A stretch of 64,000 nucleotides of DNA from Helicobacteraceae bacterium (lineage in GTDB: Bacteria; Campylobacterota; Campylobacteria; Campylobacterales; Helicobacteraceae), in assembly GCA_900770765.1 (NCBI GenBank), contig CAAGLK010000025.1, positions 9,556 to 73,555 of the forward strand. Direction: 5' to 3'. Shown here one piece after another: positions 17,491 to 27,159 of this stretch (its first letter is position 1; each line of letters opens with the position of its first letter). Position numbers and translations under genes: made by a program. The notes under the pieces are model-generated. The model saw nothing but the letters and a program-made list of their open reading frames with translations, made no database searches and had not been told where the DNA came from.

Positions 17491-18705
17491 ATGGTTATTA
17501 AGGGTGCTATGCTATGTGATGCAAATGGGGAGTTTAGAGGTGATGTTAGATTTAAAGAAGGGAAAATTACTGAGGTTAGCCGCTCTTTGACGCTTGAAAG
17601 CGGTGAAGAAGTCTTTGAAGCTAATGGGCTAGTTTTAATGCCTGGCTGCATTGATTTATACTCACAAATTGCTAGCATAAGTAGAGAAAATTTAATAGAG
17701 CTTAGTCAAAAAGCCGCAACAGGTGGAATCACTCAAATAGCACTAATGGGTGGAATCTATAATGCGCTAGGCTTAGAGCTAATTTCTGCGCTGAAAGATT
17801 CCTTAAAGGCTGAGATTTTAGGCATTGTAGATGCGATAAGTGCTGATAAAAATGCTTTAAATGAGCTTGCTATTTTAGTTAAAAAGGGCGCGAAAGGATT
17901 TTTTGTAAATTCTAGCTCTTGTGGGAATTTGCTAAGGCGGGTGTGTGAATTTTCTTTAATGTTTAATAAACCTATATTTTTTAACTGCGAAGATAGTAAT
18001 TTAAGTGCAAATGGCGTAATGAACGATGGGGAATTATCTGCTAGGCTTGGATTACCCGGAATCTTACCGCTAAGTGAGACAAAAGAAGTAGCGCAAATTA
18101 GCGAAGTGGCGAGATTTATGGGGATTAAGGCGGTGTTTTTAGCAATTGCCACTAAGCGAAGTGTAGAAATTATAAAAGAGGCAAATATCGCACTAAATAG
18201 CGAGAATCTAAGCGTGCAAACTTCAATTCACCACTTACTTTTAACAGAGGATTTATGTAACAACTATAACACCGCTGCAAAAATAAAGCCACCTTTAAAG
18301 AGTGAATCCACAAGGGCAAGTTTGCTAAATAGTGTTAAAAATGGCGAGATTAGCTTGATTACTGCATTGCAGTCGCAAAAGTCCTTAGCACAAAAAGACT
18401 TATCTTTTGAAGAAGCTGCCTTTGGCGTGGATATGGTGGAGCATTTTTTACCTATATGCTATACGCTGCTAGTTAAAAATATGCGTTTGGGATTAAAGGA
18501 TTTAAGCAGAATCTTAAGTTTTAATCCAGCTTGTGTGCTAGGGATGGAATCTAAGGGCTTAATCGCACCTGGATTTGATGCGGATTTTGTGATATTTAAT
18601 CCTAAGGCTACGCAAATTATTGAAAATGCTGATAGCCCTTATTATGATTCTATTTTTAGCGGAAGCGTGGAGCAAGTTTTTGTAAGTGGTAAAAGGGTTA
18701 TTTGA
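17491..18705 (+). CDS. Dihydroorotase-like protein, probably catalytically inactive (PyrC2/PyrX type)
   Basis: 404 residues, class I dihydroorotase fold. The metal-binding HxH following the first conserved motif is missing: active enzymes have a PG-x-x-D-x-H-x-H block, whereas this reads MPGCIDLYSQI. Later catalytic His residues are also poorly kept, although IHHLLLTED and the C-terminal GFDADFVIFNP composite beta-sandwich are present. Inactive dihydroorotases of this kind scaffold aspartate transcarbamoylase in some bacteria. No pyrB is in the window. A genuine class II pyrC is encoded 3.5 kb downstream, so this copy is free to have lost activity. Confidence 0.8.
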   Translation: MVIKGAMLCDANGEFRGDVRFKEGKITEVSRSLTLESGEEVFEANGLVLMPGCIDLYSQIASISRENLIELSQKAATGGITQIALMGGIYNALGLELISALKDSLKAEILGIVDAISADKNALNELAILVKKGAKGFFVNSSSCGNLLRRVCEFSLMFNKPIFFNCEDSNLSANGVMNDGELSARLGLPGILPLSETKEVAQISEVARFMGIKAVFLAIATKRSVEIIKEANIALNSENLSVQTSIHHLLLTEDLCNNYNTAAKIKPPLKSESTRASLLNSVKNGEISLITALQSQKSLAQKDLSFEEAAFGVDMVEHFLPICYTLLVKNMRLGLKDLSRILSFNPACVLGMESKGLIAPGFDADFVIFNPKATQIIENADSPYYDSIFSGSVEQVFVSGKRVI

Positions 18706-18723
18706 CGCATTTAAAGGAAAGAA

Positions 18724-19635
18724 ATGGCAGAAGTAAAGCAAGATGTAAAGACAGAAATAGGCGATGGGGCGGAGATTTTAGAGGTAATTGGTGATAAAAT
18801 TTTTAGCGATAAAGTGCAAGCGCTTTTTACGCATTTTGAAAATTGGTTTTTTAGCTTTTTACCTAATTTTATAAGTGCGATTTTTATTTTAGTATGTGGT
18901 TATTATTTCGCAAAATTTTTAGCAAAATATGTTTCAAAACTTATTTTAAAAATAACAGACGATGCGACTTTATCTGGCTTTTTTAAAAATATTATTTTTG
19001 TTGGAGTTTTAATTTTAGTAATAATTACTGCTTTAACAAATCTTGGGGTAAAAACTACTTCAATTATCGCTGTTTTAGGGACGGCTGGGCTAGCGGTGGC
19101 ACTTTCACTAAAAGATTCTTTATCTAATTTAGCAGGTGGAATCTTAATTATTGTCTTTAGACATTTTAAAAAAGGAGATTTAATAACGCTTGGAAGCATA
19201 ACAGGTAAGGTTGAGAGTGTAAATTTATTACAAACAATTCTAATAACACCAGATAATCAACGCGTTATCGTGCCAAATTCAAGCGTAGTAAAATCGCCCG
19301 TGATTAATGTAAATGCAAATGAAAAAAGGCGGATGGACTTAACCTTTAGCGTATCTTACACTAGCGATTTACAAAAAACGCAAGAAATTTTAGATGAAAT
19401 TTTTAGAGATGAAGTAAAGGTGCTAAAAGACCCAGCACCGCTTATTGGCGTCAATGCTTTAAATACTAGCAGTGTGGATTTTTTAGCAAGATTTTTTGTA
19501 AATTGTGAAGATTTTGTGAAAATAAAATTGATTTTATTGCAAAAAGTAAAATTAAAATTTGATGAAGCTGGAATTGAGATTCCATATAATAAACTTGATA
19601 TTAACTTAAATACGCCGCTAGAGAGTATGAAGTGA
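18724..19635 (+). CDS. mscS: Small-conductance mechanosensitive channel, MscS family
   Basis: 303 residues. After a short acidic N-terminus there are three hydrophobic helices. The third, pore-lining one reads LGTAGLAVALSLKDSLSNLA, with the Gly/Ala pattern of the MscS TM3. The cytoplasmic beta domain follows (GDLITLGSITGKVESVNLLQ, and PDNQRVIVPNSSV). MscS channels open on membrane tension and release solutes on osmotic downshock. It is preceded by an AAAGGAAAG box and its end overlaps the start of mqnX by four bases. Confidence 0.9.
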   Translation: MAEVKQDVKTEIGDGAEILEVIGDKIFSDKVQALFTHFENWFFSFLPNFISAIFILVCGYYFAKFLAKYVSKLILKITDDATLSGFFKNIIFVGVLILVIITALTNLGVKTTSIIAVLGTAGLAVALSLKDSLSNLAGGILIIVFRHFKKGDLITLGSITGKVESVNLLQTILITPDNQRVIVPNSSVVKSPVINVNANEKRRMDLTFSVSYTSDLQKTQEILDEIFRDEVKVLKDPAPLIGVNALNTSSVDFLARFFVNCEDFVKIKLILLQKVKLKFDEAGIEIPYNKLDINLNTPLESMK

Positions 19636-20873
19636 AGCAAATTATTGGCGCTAGCTTTGTAGTTTTATGCGATGCTAAATTTAGCGTTATAAAAAAAGGT
19701 GGAATCTTATTTGAAAATGGCGAGATTGTAGCTGTGGATTCTTACCTTAAACTGCGTAAAACTTATAAAGAAGCTAAATTTTTATTTTATGAAAATTGTG
19801 CTTTGACTCCGGCGTTTGCGAATATGCACTTGCATTTAGAGTTTTCTAAAAATTATGGCGATTTTTGCTTTGGCGATTTTGGCGAGTGGCTTGATAGCGT
19901 GATTTTAAAACGCGAGGGCTTAATGGAGGATTTAACGCCTTTTATGCAAGAGGGAGTAAAGCAGTGCTTGAAAAGTGGCGTAGGTTTCGTGGGGGCGGTT
20001 TCAAGTAATGGGCTTGATTTAGAAGTATTAGAAAAATCGCCGCTTAGAGTTTTGTATTTTAATGAAATAATTGGCTCTAATGTAGAAGCGCTTGATTTTT
20101 TATATCAAAATTTTTTAGAAAGATTTAAGGATTCTAAAGCTAGGCGGAATCCTAAATTTACTCCAGCAGTGGCTATTCATGCGCCTTATTCTGTGCATCC
20201 TATGCTTTTAAAAAAAGTGCTAGATTTTGCAAAAAAGCAAGATTTAATAATAAGCACACATTTTTTAGAATCAAAGGCGGAAAAAGAGTGGCTAGAATCT
20301 AGCGGCGGCTATTTTAAGGGCTTTTATCAAAAGTTTTTTAATAAGGAGTTGGAATCTTTTTATAAACCTTTAGAGTTTTTAGAAAATTTTAAAGATATTA
20401 AAAATTTATATTTTACACATTGTTTAGAAGCGGATTTAAAAGAGTTGGAATCTTTAGAGAAGTTAAGGGCAAAAATAATAACTTGTCCTAAGTCAAATCG
20501 ACTTTTAAATAATAAATTATTAGATTTAGATAGACTAAAAGCCTTTAAGATTCCGCTATGTGTGGCAACTGATGGGATTAGCTCTAATGATTCTTTAAAC
20601 TTGCTAGATGAGCTTAGAGTGGCGTTATTTGGCTATTGTGGAAGCGAGTTAGAATCCTTGGCAAAAGAGCTAATTTTAAGCGTTACAAGAAGTCCATTTT
20701 TAAACACGCCTTTTAAGCTAGGTGAGTTAAAGGCTGGGAATTTAGCGGATTTTGCTTTATTTAGGATTCCGCTTACTAAAGAGTTTTTAGCACATAATTT
20801 AATTTTATACACAAAAGAAGCAGAGGCTTTATATATTAATGGAGAGGAGATTTTGCAATGCCAGAGAAGTTAG
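19632..20873 (+). CDS. mqnX: Aminodeoxyfutalosine deaminase
   Basis: 413 residues, amidohydrolase superfamily of the chlorohydrolase/TrzA type. Metal ligands are visible in order: HLHLEF (residues ~61-66), HAPYSVHP, THFLE and VATDGISSND. In Helicobacter and Campylobacter the member at this position deaminates 6-amino-6-deoxyfutalosine in the futalosine route to menaquinone. I assign that role by family and by the order dihydroorotase-like gene then deaminase, known from H. pylori. It starts within the mscS stop (ATGA-type overlap) and its end overlaps the next gene by 16 bases. A guanine deaminase is the main alternative. Confidence 0.75.
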   Translation: MKQIIGASFVVLCDAKFSVIKKGGILFENGEIVAVDSYLKLRKTYKEAKFLFYENCALTPAFANMHLHLEFSKNYGDFCFGDFGEWLDSVILKREGLMEDLTPFMQEGVKQCLKSGVGFVGAVSSNGLDLEVLEKSPLRVLYFNEIIGSNVEALDFLYQNFLERFKDSKARRNPKFTPAVAIHAPYSVHPMLLKKVLDFAKKQDLIISTHFLESKAEKEWLESSGGYFKGFYQKFFNKELESFYKPLEFLENFKDIKNLYFTHCLEADLKELESLEKLRAKIITCPKSNRLLNNKLLDLDRLKAFKIPLCVATDGISSNDSLNLLDELRVALFGYCGSELESLAKELILSVTRSPFLNTPFKLGELKAGNLADFALFRIPLTKEFLAHNLILYTKEAEALYINGEEILQCQRS

Positions 20874-22267
20874 CAATTTTTAGAGAATATGATATTAGAG
20901 GAATCTTTAAGCAAGATTTGACAAAAGAAAGTGTGGTAAAAATAGGCTATTTAATTGGCTTAAAACTGCAAGAAAAGGGCGGTAAATCGCTAGGCGTGGG
21001 ATATGATGCAAGGCTGCATTCTAAAGAGATTTTTAGCTGGTTTTGTGCTGGAGTGTTTGCAAGTGGGGTTAGAGTGTATGATTTAGGCGCGATTCCAACT
21101 CCTGTTTGCTATTATGCTTTATATTGTGATTTTGAAGGCTTGAGTTTAGATGGAAGCGTTATGATAACAGGCTCTCACAATCCACCAGAATACAATGGCT
21201 TTAAGATAACTTTAAAAAGACAGCCCTTTTTTGGCGAGGAAATTTATAAATTAGAAAAAGAATTTTACGCTCTTAATATAAAGGAGGTGGAATCTAAAAT
21301 TATAGATAAGATTCCGCAGAGTTTAAGTGTGCTGCCTTTATATATAGATTATTTAGTTAAGGAATTTTCACATTTAAAGGGCTTAAAAGTGCCGCTTTGT
21401 ATAGATTGTGGAAATGGAATTGCCGGGGTTGGAATCTTAGAGATTCTAAAAAGGCTTGATATTTCTGTTAATAGCTTGTTTGAGATGCCAGATGGAAATT
21501 TCCCAAATCATCACCCAGACCCAAGCGAAGAGAAAAATTTAAAGGATATTAAAAAAGAGTTGGAATTAAAAGGAGGAATTGGCTTTGCCTTTGATGGTGA
21601 TGGCGATAGATTAGCGGTATTAAAGGCTACAAAAGAGGGGATAAAAAATTATAAAGGTGATGAGCTTGCAATAATTTTTGCAAATAGTATTAAAAATCCT
21701 GTTGTAATTGGAGAGGTAAAATGCTCGCAAAATATGTATGAAGCGATAAATAAAATCGGTAAAAGCATTATGTATAAAACAGGGCATAGCAATTTAAAGG
21801 TTATGTTAAAAGAGTGTAATGCAGATATGGCTTTTGAAGTAAGTGGGCATATTTTCTTTAACGACCGCTACTTTGGCTTTGATGATGCTACTTATGCGGC
21901 TTTGCGTGTGCTAGAGCTTATTAAAAAAGATGGATTAGAGTTTGATAAATGTTTAGAGAATTTGCCAACGCTATATTCTACTGATGAAATAAAAATACAA
22001 ACACAAGAGGAACAAAAATTTTTAATCATAGAAAAATTAAAAGAAGTATTGCAAAAAAGGCAGAATCTACCGCAAAACTTCCCTGAAATTTTAGAAATTA
22101 TTACAATTGATGGCGTAAGGGTTGTGTTTAAAGATGGCTGGGGGTTAATTAGAGCTTCTAATACTACGCCTGTGCTTGTTACACGCTTTGAAGCTGTTAG
22201 TGCTGAGCTTTGTAGGCTTTATCAAAATGCACTTTTAGAATTGTTAGAGGATATTAAAAATGCTTAA
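20858..22267 (+). CDS. algC: Phosphomannomutase/phosphoglucomutase
   Basis: 469 residues, alpha-D-phosphohexomutase superfamily. It interconverts hexose 1- and 6-phosphates for lipopolysaccharide and glycoprotein sugars. Motifs: phosphoserine loop TGSHNPPEYNGFK (residues ~106-118), metal-binding DGDGDR (in FAFDGDGDRLAVL), sugar-binding FEVSGHIFF, and phosphate-binding RASNTTPVLVTRFE near the C-terminus. This is the four-domain PMM/PGM layout of AlgC. It overlaps the genes on both sides, so it is in the mscS-mqnX-pyrC transcript. Confidence 0.88.
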   Translation: MPEKLAIFREYDIRGIFKQDLTKESVVKIGYLIGLKLQEKGGKSLGVGYDARLHSKEIFSWFCAGVFASGVRVYDLGAIPTPVCYYALYCDFEGLSLDGSVMITGSHNPPEYNGFKITLKRQPFFGEEIYKLEKEFYALNIKEVESKIIDKIPQSLSVLPLYIDYLVKEFSHLKGLKVPLCIDCGNGIAGVGILEILKRLDISVNSLFEMPDGNFPNHHPDPSEEKNLKDIKKELELKGGIGFAFDGDGDRLAVLKATKEGIKNYKGDELAIIFANSIKNPVVIGEVKCSQNMYEAINKIGKSIMYKTGHSNLKVMLKECNADMAFEVSGHIFFNDRYFGFDDATYAALRVLELIKKDGLEFDKCLENLPTLYSTDEIKIQTQEEQKFLIIEKLKEVLQKRQNLPQNFPEILEIITIDGVRVVFKDGWGLIRASNTTPVLVTRFEAVSAELCRLYQNALLELLEDIKNA

Positions 22268-23267
22268 AATAAAATCACCTTATGATATGCACTTGCATTT
22301 AAGAGATAAAGAAATGCTAGAATCTGTAGCAAAATTTAGCGCAAAATACTTTAGCGGCGGCGTTGTAATGCCAAATTTAGCACAGCCTATTAGCAGCGTA
22401 GATTTAGCCCTAGCATATAAACAAAGGATTCTAGCAGCTTGTGGAGATGATAATTTTACGCCCTTTATGACTTTATATTTAAATGAAAATTTAGATAAAA
22501 AAGAATTACAAAGGGCAGTTGAAAATGATATTAGAATCTTAAAGTTATATCCAAAGGGTGCTACGACAAATAGTGAAAATGGCGTAAGCGATGTGCTAAG
22601 CCCTAAAATGCTAGAGATTTTAGAAATAGCACAAGAGTTAGGATTCTTTTTAAGTATTCATGGTGAAAGTGGTGGGTTTTCGCTTGATAGAGAGGTGGAG
22701 TTTCATCCTATTTTTAGCGAGTTAGCACAAACTTTTCCTAAGCTAAAAATAATTTTTGAACACTTAAGCGATAGGCGCTCCATTGCTTTAGTAGAAAAAT
22801 ATGAAAATTTATTTGCCACTTTGAGCTTACATCATATTAGTATGAGTTTAGATGATGTTATTGGTGGGGCGTTAAATCCACATAATTTTTGTAAGCCGAT
22901 TTTAAAATTACCACAAGATAGAGACGCACTTTTAAGTGTAGCTTTAAGTGCGCATTCTAAATTTGCTTTTGGCAGTGATTCTGCGCCGCATTTAAAAAGT
23001 GCTAAAGAGACCGCAAAAGGCGCCGCTGGAATCTTTAGCGCGCCAATTTTGCTTCCAGCGCTAATAGAGATTTTTGAAAAGCATAATAAACTAGAGAATT
23101 TAGAAAAATTTGTAAGTTTAAATGCGCAAAAAATTTATAATTTAAAAGGCGATTCTAAAGAAATAGTGCTGGTTAAAAAAGAGATGAAAATACCAGAGCT
23201 AATAGATGGAATCTGTCCTTTAAGAGCTGGTGAGATTCTAAGCTGGAGTTATGCAGAAAATGTCTAA
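22260..23267 (+). CDS. pyrC: Dihydroorotase, class II
   Basis: 335 residues. Converts carbamoyl-aspartate to dihydroorotate in pyrimidine synthesis. All catalytic features of the class II enzyme are visible: YDMHLHLRD near the N-terminus, the carbamylated-lysine region [13 protein letters not shown], metal His in FFLSIHGE and [16 protein letters not shown], and the catalytic Asp in [14 protein letters not shown]. This is the active counterpart to the inactive class I paralogue upstream. It overlaps the phosphohexomutase gene by 8 bases and coaD by 8. Confidence 0.93.
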   Translation: MLKIKSPYDMHLHLRDKEMLESVAKFSAKYFSGGVVMPNLAQPISSVDLALAYKQRILAACGDDNFTPFMTLYLNENLDKKELQRAVENDIRILKLYPKGATTNSENGVSDVLSPKMLEILEIAQELGFFLSIHGESGGFSLDREVEFHPIFSELAQTFPKLKIIFEHLSDRRSIALVEKYENLFATLSLHHISMSLDDVIGGALNPHNFCKPILKLPQDRDALLSVALSAHSKFAFGSDSAPHLKSAKETAKGAAGIFSAPILLPALIEIFEKHNKLENLEKFVSLNAQKIYNLKGDSKEIVLVKKEMKIPELIDGICPLRAGEILSWSYAENV

Positions 23268-23751
23268 AGCTGCGATATATCCGGGGACATTTGACCCTAT
23301 TACAAATGGGCATTTAGATATTATAGCTAGAGCTTGTAAGCTATTTGATGAGCTAATTGTCGCTGTGGCAAAATCAAGTGGTAAGAATCCTCTTTTTAAT
23401 TTAGATGAGCGGGTTAAAATGGTGAATTTAGCTTTGCAAAATTTGCCAGAGCTGGAATCTAGGGTGCGTATATTACCTTTTTGTAATTTAATAGCGGATT
23501 TTGCAAAAGAACAAGGGGCGAATATTTTAGTAAGGGGCTTAAGGGCGGTGAGCGACTTTGAATATGAATTACAAATGGGCTATGCAAATGCCTCGCTAAA
23601 TGATAAGCTAGAGACAATTTATTTAATGCCATCACTTCAAAATGCCTTTATTAGCTCCACGGTTGTGCGCTCAATTTTAACTCATGGCGGAAGTGTGGGG
23701 CATTTAGTGCCTAGGAGTGTTGAGGAATATTTTAAAAATAAAGGCTTTTAA
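23260..23751 (+). CDS. coaD: Phosphopantetheine adenylyltransferase
   Basis: 163 residues. Penultimate step of coenzyme A synthesis. The nucleotidyltransferase signature [18 protein letters not shown] opens the protein, and the C-terminal ISSTVVRS block is also present. Two in-frame ATG codons are possible. The one at 23260 puts the TFDP motif at the usual distance from the start. An alternative three codons earlier (23251) has a GGAG very close in front. Both overlap the end of pyrC. The next gene, tmk, starts on the last base of the coaD stop. Confidence 0.92.
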   Translation: MSKAAIYPGTFDPITNGHLDIIARACKLFDELIVAVAKSSGKNPLFNLDERVKMVNLALQNLPELESRVRILPFCNLIADFAKEQGANILVRGLRAVSDFEYELQMGYANASLNDKLETIYLMPSLQNAFISSTVVRSILTHGGSVGHLVPRSVEEYFKNKGF

Positions 23752-24326
23752 TGCAAGTTGTTTTAGAGGGCATTGATACCGCTGGGAAAAGCACACAAAT
23801 AGCACTTTTAAAAGAAGAGTTTAAAGATGCGATTTTTACAAAAGAGCCTGGTGGGACGGAACTTGGAAAAAGGATTAGGGAGATTTTGTTGCACGATTTT
23901 AAGGATTCCGCTATTTGTGCTAAGGCGGAGTTATTTTTGTTTTTAAGCGATAGGGCAGAGCATTATGAAAAATTGATTTTGCCAAATAAAAATAAATTAA
24001 TAATTTGTGATAGGAGTTTAATCTCTGGCATTGCTTATGCAAAGGATTTTGACTTTGAATTTTTAAAAAAGTTAAATTTATTTGCACTTAATGGAATCTT
24101 GCCGCAAAAAGTCGTGCTTTTAAAGCTAGATAAAGACACGCTAGAATTTCGCTTAAAGCAAAAAGAAGCTGATAGCATTGAGGCAAGAGGAGTAGAGTAT
24201 TTGCTAAATTTACAAGAGCGGCTAATTTTTACCATTGAAAAGCTAGGCGTGGAGTGTGAAATTATAGACGCAAGCGAAGAAATTAGCGTTATTAATTCTA
24301 AAATAGTTGAGTTTATTAAAAAATAA
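23751..24326 (+). CDS. tmk: Thymidylate kinase
   Basis: 191 residues. Phosphorylates dTMP to dTDP. P-loop EGIDTAGKSTQIALL at residues ~5-19, DRS motif in IICDRSLISGIAYA, and a LID region with Arg residues around EFRLKQKEADSIEARG. Stop/start overlap with coaD upstream and the comF-type gene downstream (TAATG). The coaD-tmk neighbourhood agrees with what I remember for H. pylori. Confidence 0.93.
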   Translation: MQVVLEGIDTAGKSTQIALLKEEFKDAIFTKEPGGTELGKRIREILLHDFKDSAICAKAELFLFLSDRAEHYEKLILPNKNKLIICDRSLISGIAYAKDFDFEFLKKLNLFALNGILPQKVVLLKLDKDTLEFRLKQKEADSIEARGVEYLLNLQERLIFTIEKLGVECEIIDASEEISVINSKIVEFIKK

Positions 24327-24907
24327 TGCGATGCTTTGTGTGTGGTGGGTTTAGCTTAAAAAGTGTGTGTGGATTCTGCTTTTTAAATATTGAAATAACG
24401 CCAAGGTGTAGGGAAATGCAAGGGTTAAAGATATATAGCTTTTTTGATTATGACAATATAGCTTCACTTTTGCATGCAAAATATGAGATTTTTGGCAGTG
24501 TTGTTTATAAGTTTTTAACAAAAAGGGCAGCGGAGTATTTAAAAAATAGAGTGGAATCTTGCAATATTTTTTCTATTGGAATTGATGATAAGGTAAGTAT
24601 TAGAGGCTATGCACATAATGCGATATTTTTAAAGGCGTTAGAAAAAGTTGGCTTTAAGCCTATATATAATTTTTTACAAGCACAAAGCCCTATAAAATAT
24701 GCTGGTAAGAATCTAGCCTTTAGAGAAAAGAATCCTAGAAAATTTATTTTAAAAAAGAGGATTCCAAGCGGTCTTTTAGAGGGTGGGGCTGTGCTTGTAG
24801 ATGATATTGTAACAACAGGCACTACTTTAAAAGAAGCTAAAAAGTTTTTAGAAGCACAAGAAATTAAAGTGCATTATGCTTTTGTGTTAAGCGATGCAGA
24901 TGGTTAA
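24326..24907 (+). CDS. comF: ComF-family phosphoribosyltransferase-like protein
   Basis: 193 residues. The N-terminus is a small zinc-ribbon-like cysteine cluster (RCFVCGG, then VCGFC). The rest is a type I phosphoribosyltransferase fold with the PRPP loop VLVDDIVTTGTTLKEA near the C-terminus. ComF proteins are needed for natural transformation in several bacteria, probably acting on single-stranded DNA handling with PriA. The exact substrate is not known. Its ATG overlaps the tmk stop. The presence of a competence-linked gene fits the naturally transformable habit of this group. Confidence 0.82.
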   Translation: MRCFVCGGFSLKSVCGFCFLNIEITPRCREMQGLKIYSFFDYDNIASLLHAKYEIFGSVVYKFLTKRAAEYLKNRVESCNIFSIGIDDKVSIRGYAHNAIFLKALEKVGFKPIYNFLQAQSPIKYAGKNLAFREKNPRKFILKKRIPSGLLEGGAVLVDDIVTTGTTLKEAKKFLEAQEIKVHYAFVLSDADG

Positions 24908-24957
24908 ATAAGTTTAAATTTTGTAAAATTTGCTTTTTAATTTTAGGATTTTAATAA

Positions 24958-26751
24958 ATGGAACAACAAGCCTTAGCTTTAAAATATAGACCAATAGATT
25001 TTGACTCATTAGTGGGGCAAGAAGCAGTTAGCCGCACTTTATCACTAGCGCTAGAGAGTAAGAGATTAAGCCATGCTTATTTATTTTCTGGACTTCGTGG
25101 TAGTGGGAAAACATCAAGTGCTAGAATCTTTGCAAGGGCATTGCAATGCGATAAGGGGCCAAGTGCGAAACCTTGCGGAGAGTGTGCTAACTGCATAGCG
25201 GCAAATCCGCATAAAATGCGACACATTGATATAATTGAGCTAGATGGGGCGAGTAATCGCAAGATTGATGATATTAGAGAATTAATTGAGCAGACAAAAT
25301 ATCATCCAAATATGGGGCGATTTAAGATTTTTATCATTGATGAGGTGCATATGCTAACTAGAGAGGCCTTTAATGCACTGCTAAAAACGCTAGAAGAGCC
25401 ACCAGAGTATGTAAAATTTATTCTTGCTACAACAGACCCATTGAAGCTACCAGCTACGATTCTAAGCCGCACACAGCATTTTAGATTTAAGAGAATTTCG
25501 GATAAAAATATTTTTAATCATCTTAAAAAAATATTAGAATTAGAAAAGATTCCACATCAAGATGAAGCGATAAATATGCTAATCCGCAGTGGCTCTGGCT
25601 CATTGCGTGATACTTTAACACTGCTTGACCAAGTAATAATTTATTCAAGCTACAATATAACCGCTGAGGCTTGTGCAAATATGCTAGGGCTTATAAATCC
25701 GCAGAGTTTAGGAGTGTTTTTTGACTCCATATTTTTAAGGGATAATAAGGCTTTAATGGAGCATTTAGAAGGGTTTTTTGACTATGAATGTGAAATGCTG
25801 CTTGATACTATGGGGATATTTTTAAAAGATAAGCTATTTTTAGGTAATGATGAGCGATTTAGTGCGTTAATTGTAGATAGATTTTTTAGGATTCTATCGC
25901 AAGCTAGAGAAATGCTTTCCCTTGGCGCTAATGAAAATTTCATTTTAACCTTAAGTGTTTTTAAGATGCTGGAATCCTTAAAGGTAGAGAGTATAGAAAA
26001 AGCTATTTTAGATTTAGAAAAAGGCTTTTTTGAATCCCTACCAAAAGAGCAAAAAAAGCAAGAGATAGCGCAAAAGGCGGAATCTATTAAAATGGATTCT
26101 AGTGTGCAAAAAATAGGGCAAATTTCACAAGATGATAGCGTTAGTAAAAATAGGGCATTAGAGCTTTTCTCAATTTTAAGCGATAAAGTTTATTCTCTTA
26201 ATTATGATTTAGGTGAGATTTTTGAAAAGAATATTAATTTTATTTCTTTTGAAAATAATATTTTAACTTGGGAGAGTGGAGCAGAGGGAGTAGCTAAAGA
26301 GAGATTAATTAATGGCTATGCTAAGATTAAGACATTTGTGCAAGAGATTTTTGGTATTAATACAGAAATAAAAGTGCTTAAAAAAGAAGTTAAGATTCCG
26401 CCAGAGATTCCACAAACTCCGCCTACACAAGAGAAAGAAGCACAAGAAATTAAAGAGATTCCACCACAAAGAGAAATAGCACAAGAGATTCCACAAGAAT
26501 CGCAAGGCTTTAATAAAAACGATGAACTAGACGATGATGATACTCCGCCTTGGGAGGAGCCAAAGCAAACTAGAGGGAATCCGCAACCACCGCAATTACA
26601 AACTACACAAGCTAACGCCTCGCCGCAAGTGCCGCAAAAAAGCCAAGCACAGCTAGAGGTGGAATCCGCTCTGCAGAGTCCGCTTTTAAAAAATGCTAAA
26701 GAGCTTTTAGAGATTCGGCAAATTAAAGCGACAACAATAAGTAGGAATTAA
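24958..26751 (+). CDS. dnaX: DNA polymerase III subunit tau/gamma
   Basis: 597 residues. Clamp-loader ATPase. Walker A FSGLRGSGKTSSARIFA (residues ~43-59), zinc-binding cysteines CDKGPSAKPCGECANC, Walker B FIIDEVHML and sensor 1 ATTDPLKLP followed by LSRTQHF. Residues ~230-350 form the collar domain. The C-terminal region has a Pro/Gln/Glu-rich linker (~485-570), as in tau proteins. No A-run slippage site is apparent, so probably only one form is made. First gene of dnaX-tsaE-lptB-rpoN. Confidence 0.93.
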   Translation: MEQQALALKYRPIDFDSLVGQEAVSRTLSLALESKRLSHAYLFSGLRGSGKTSSARIFARALQCDKGPSAKPCGECANCIAANPHKMRHIDIIELDGASNRKIDDIRELIEQTKYHPNMGRFKIFIIDEVHMLTREAFNALLKTLEEPPEYVKFILATTDPLKLPATILSRTQHFRFKRISDKNIFNHLKKILELEKIPHQDEAINMLIRSGSGSLRDTLTLLDQVIIYSSYNITAEACANMLGLINPQSLGVFFDSIFLRDNKALMEHLEGFFDYECEMLLDTMGIFLKDKLFLGNDERFSALIVDRFFRILSQAREMLSLGANENFILTLSVFKMLESLKVESIEKAILDLEKGFFESLPKEQKKQEIAQKAESIKMDSSVQKIGQISQDDSVSKNRALELFSILSDKVYSLNYDLGEIFEKNINFISFENNILTWESGAEGVAKERLINGYAKIKTFVQEIFGINTEIKVLKKEVKIPPEIPQTPPTQEKEAQEIKEIPPQREIAQEIPQESQGFNKNDELDDDDTPPWEEPKQTRGNPQPPQLQTTQANASPQVPQKSQAQLEVESALQSPLLKNAKELLEIRQIKATTISRN

Positions 26752-27158
26752 TGCAAGAATTTATTTTAAAAGAAAGTGAGCTTTTTAAATTATGTGAAGC
26801 ACTTGATTTAGCTAAGAATCCCGGAATTTATTTATTAAGCGGTAATTTAGCAAGCGGCAAAACAACGCTAATACAGGAATTTGTCAAAGCATTAGGAGAG
26901 AATTGTGCTGTAACTTCCCCTACTTATTTGCTATCGCAATGCTATGGGGATAGAATCTTTCATTATGATATTTATCAAAAAAGTTTGCAAGAGCTTTTAG
27001 AGTTAGGATTCTTAGAAGAGCTTGAAAAAAGCGGCTGGCATTTTATAGAGTGGGGTGATGAAAATTTAGCTAAAATATTAAGAGAAGTTGGTTTATCTTT
27101 TAAAAGCATTTTTATATCATTAGAAAAAAACGCTAGAAAATATAGTATCAAGGGTTAA
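26751..27158 (+). CDS. tsaE: tRNA threonylcarbamoyladenosine biosynthesis ATPase TsaE
   Basis: 135 residues. ATPase of the complex that makes t6A at position 37 of ANN-decoding tRNAs. Walker [18 protein letters not shown], then [11 protein letters not shown] and the conserved HYDIYQ and HFIEWGDE blocks. It starts in the dnaX stop codon (TAATG) and ends two bases before lptB. Confidence 0.92.
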   Translation: MQEFILKESELFKLCEALDLAKNPGIYLLSGNLASGKTTLIQEFVKALGENCAVTSPTYLLSQCYGDRIFHYDIYQKSLQELLELGFLEELEKSGWHFIEWGDENLAKILREVGLSFKSIFISLEKNARKYSIKG

Positions 27159-27159
27159 A

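Noticed and set aside
23251..23259. Earlier ATG for coaD
   Set aside because: Possible, but the GGAG is too close to it, and the family N-terminus fits the ATG at 23260 better. Recorded as an alternative, not as a separate feature.
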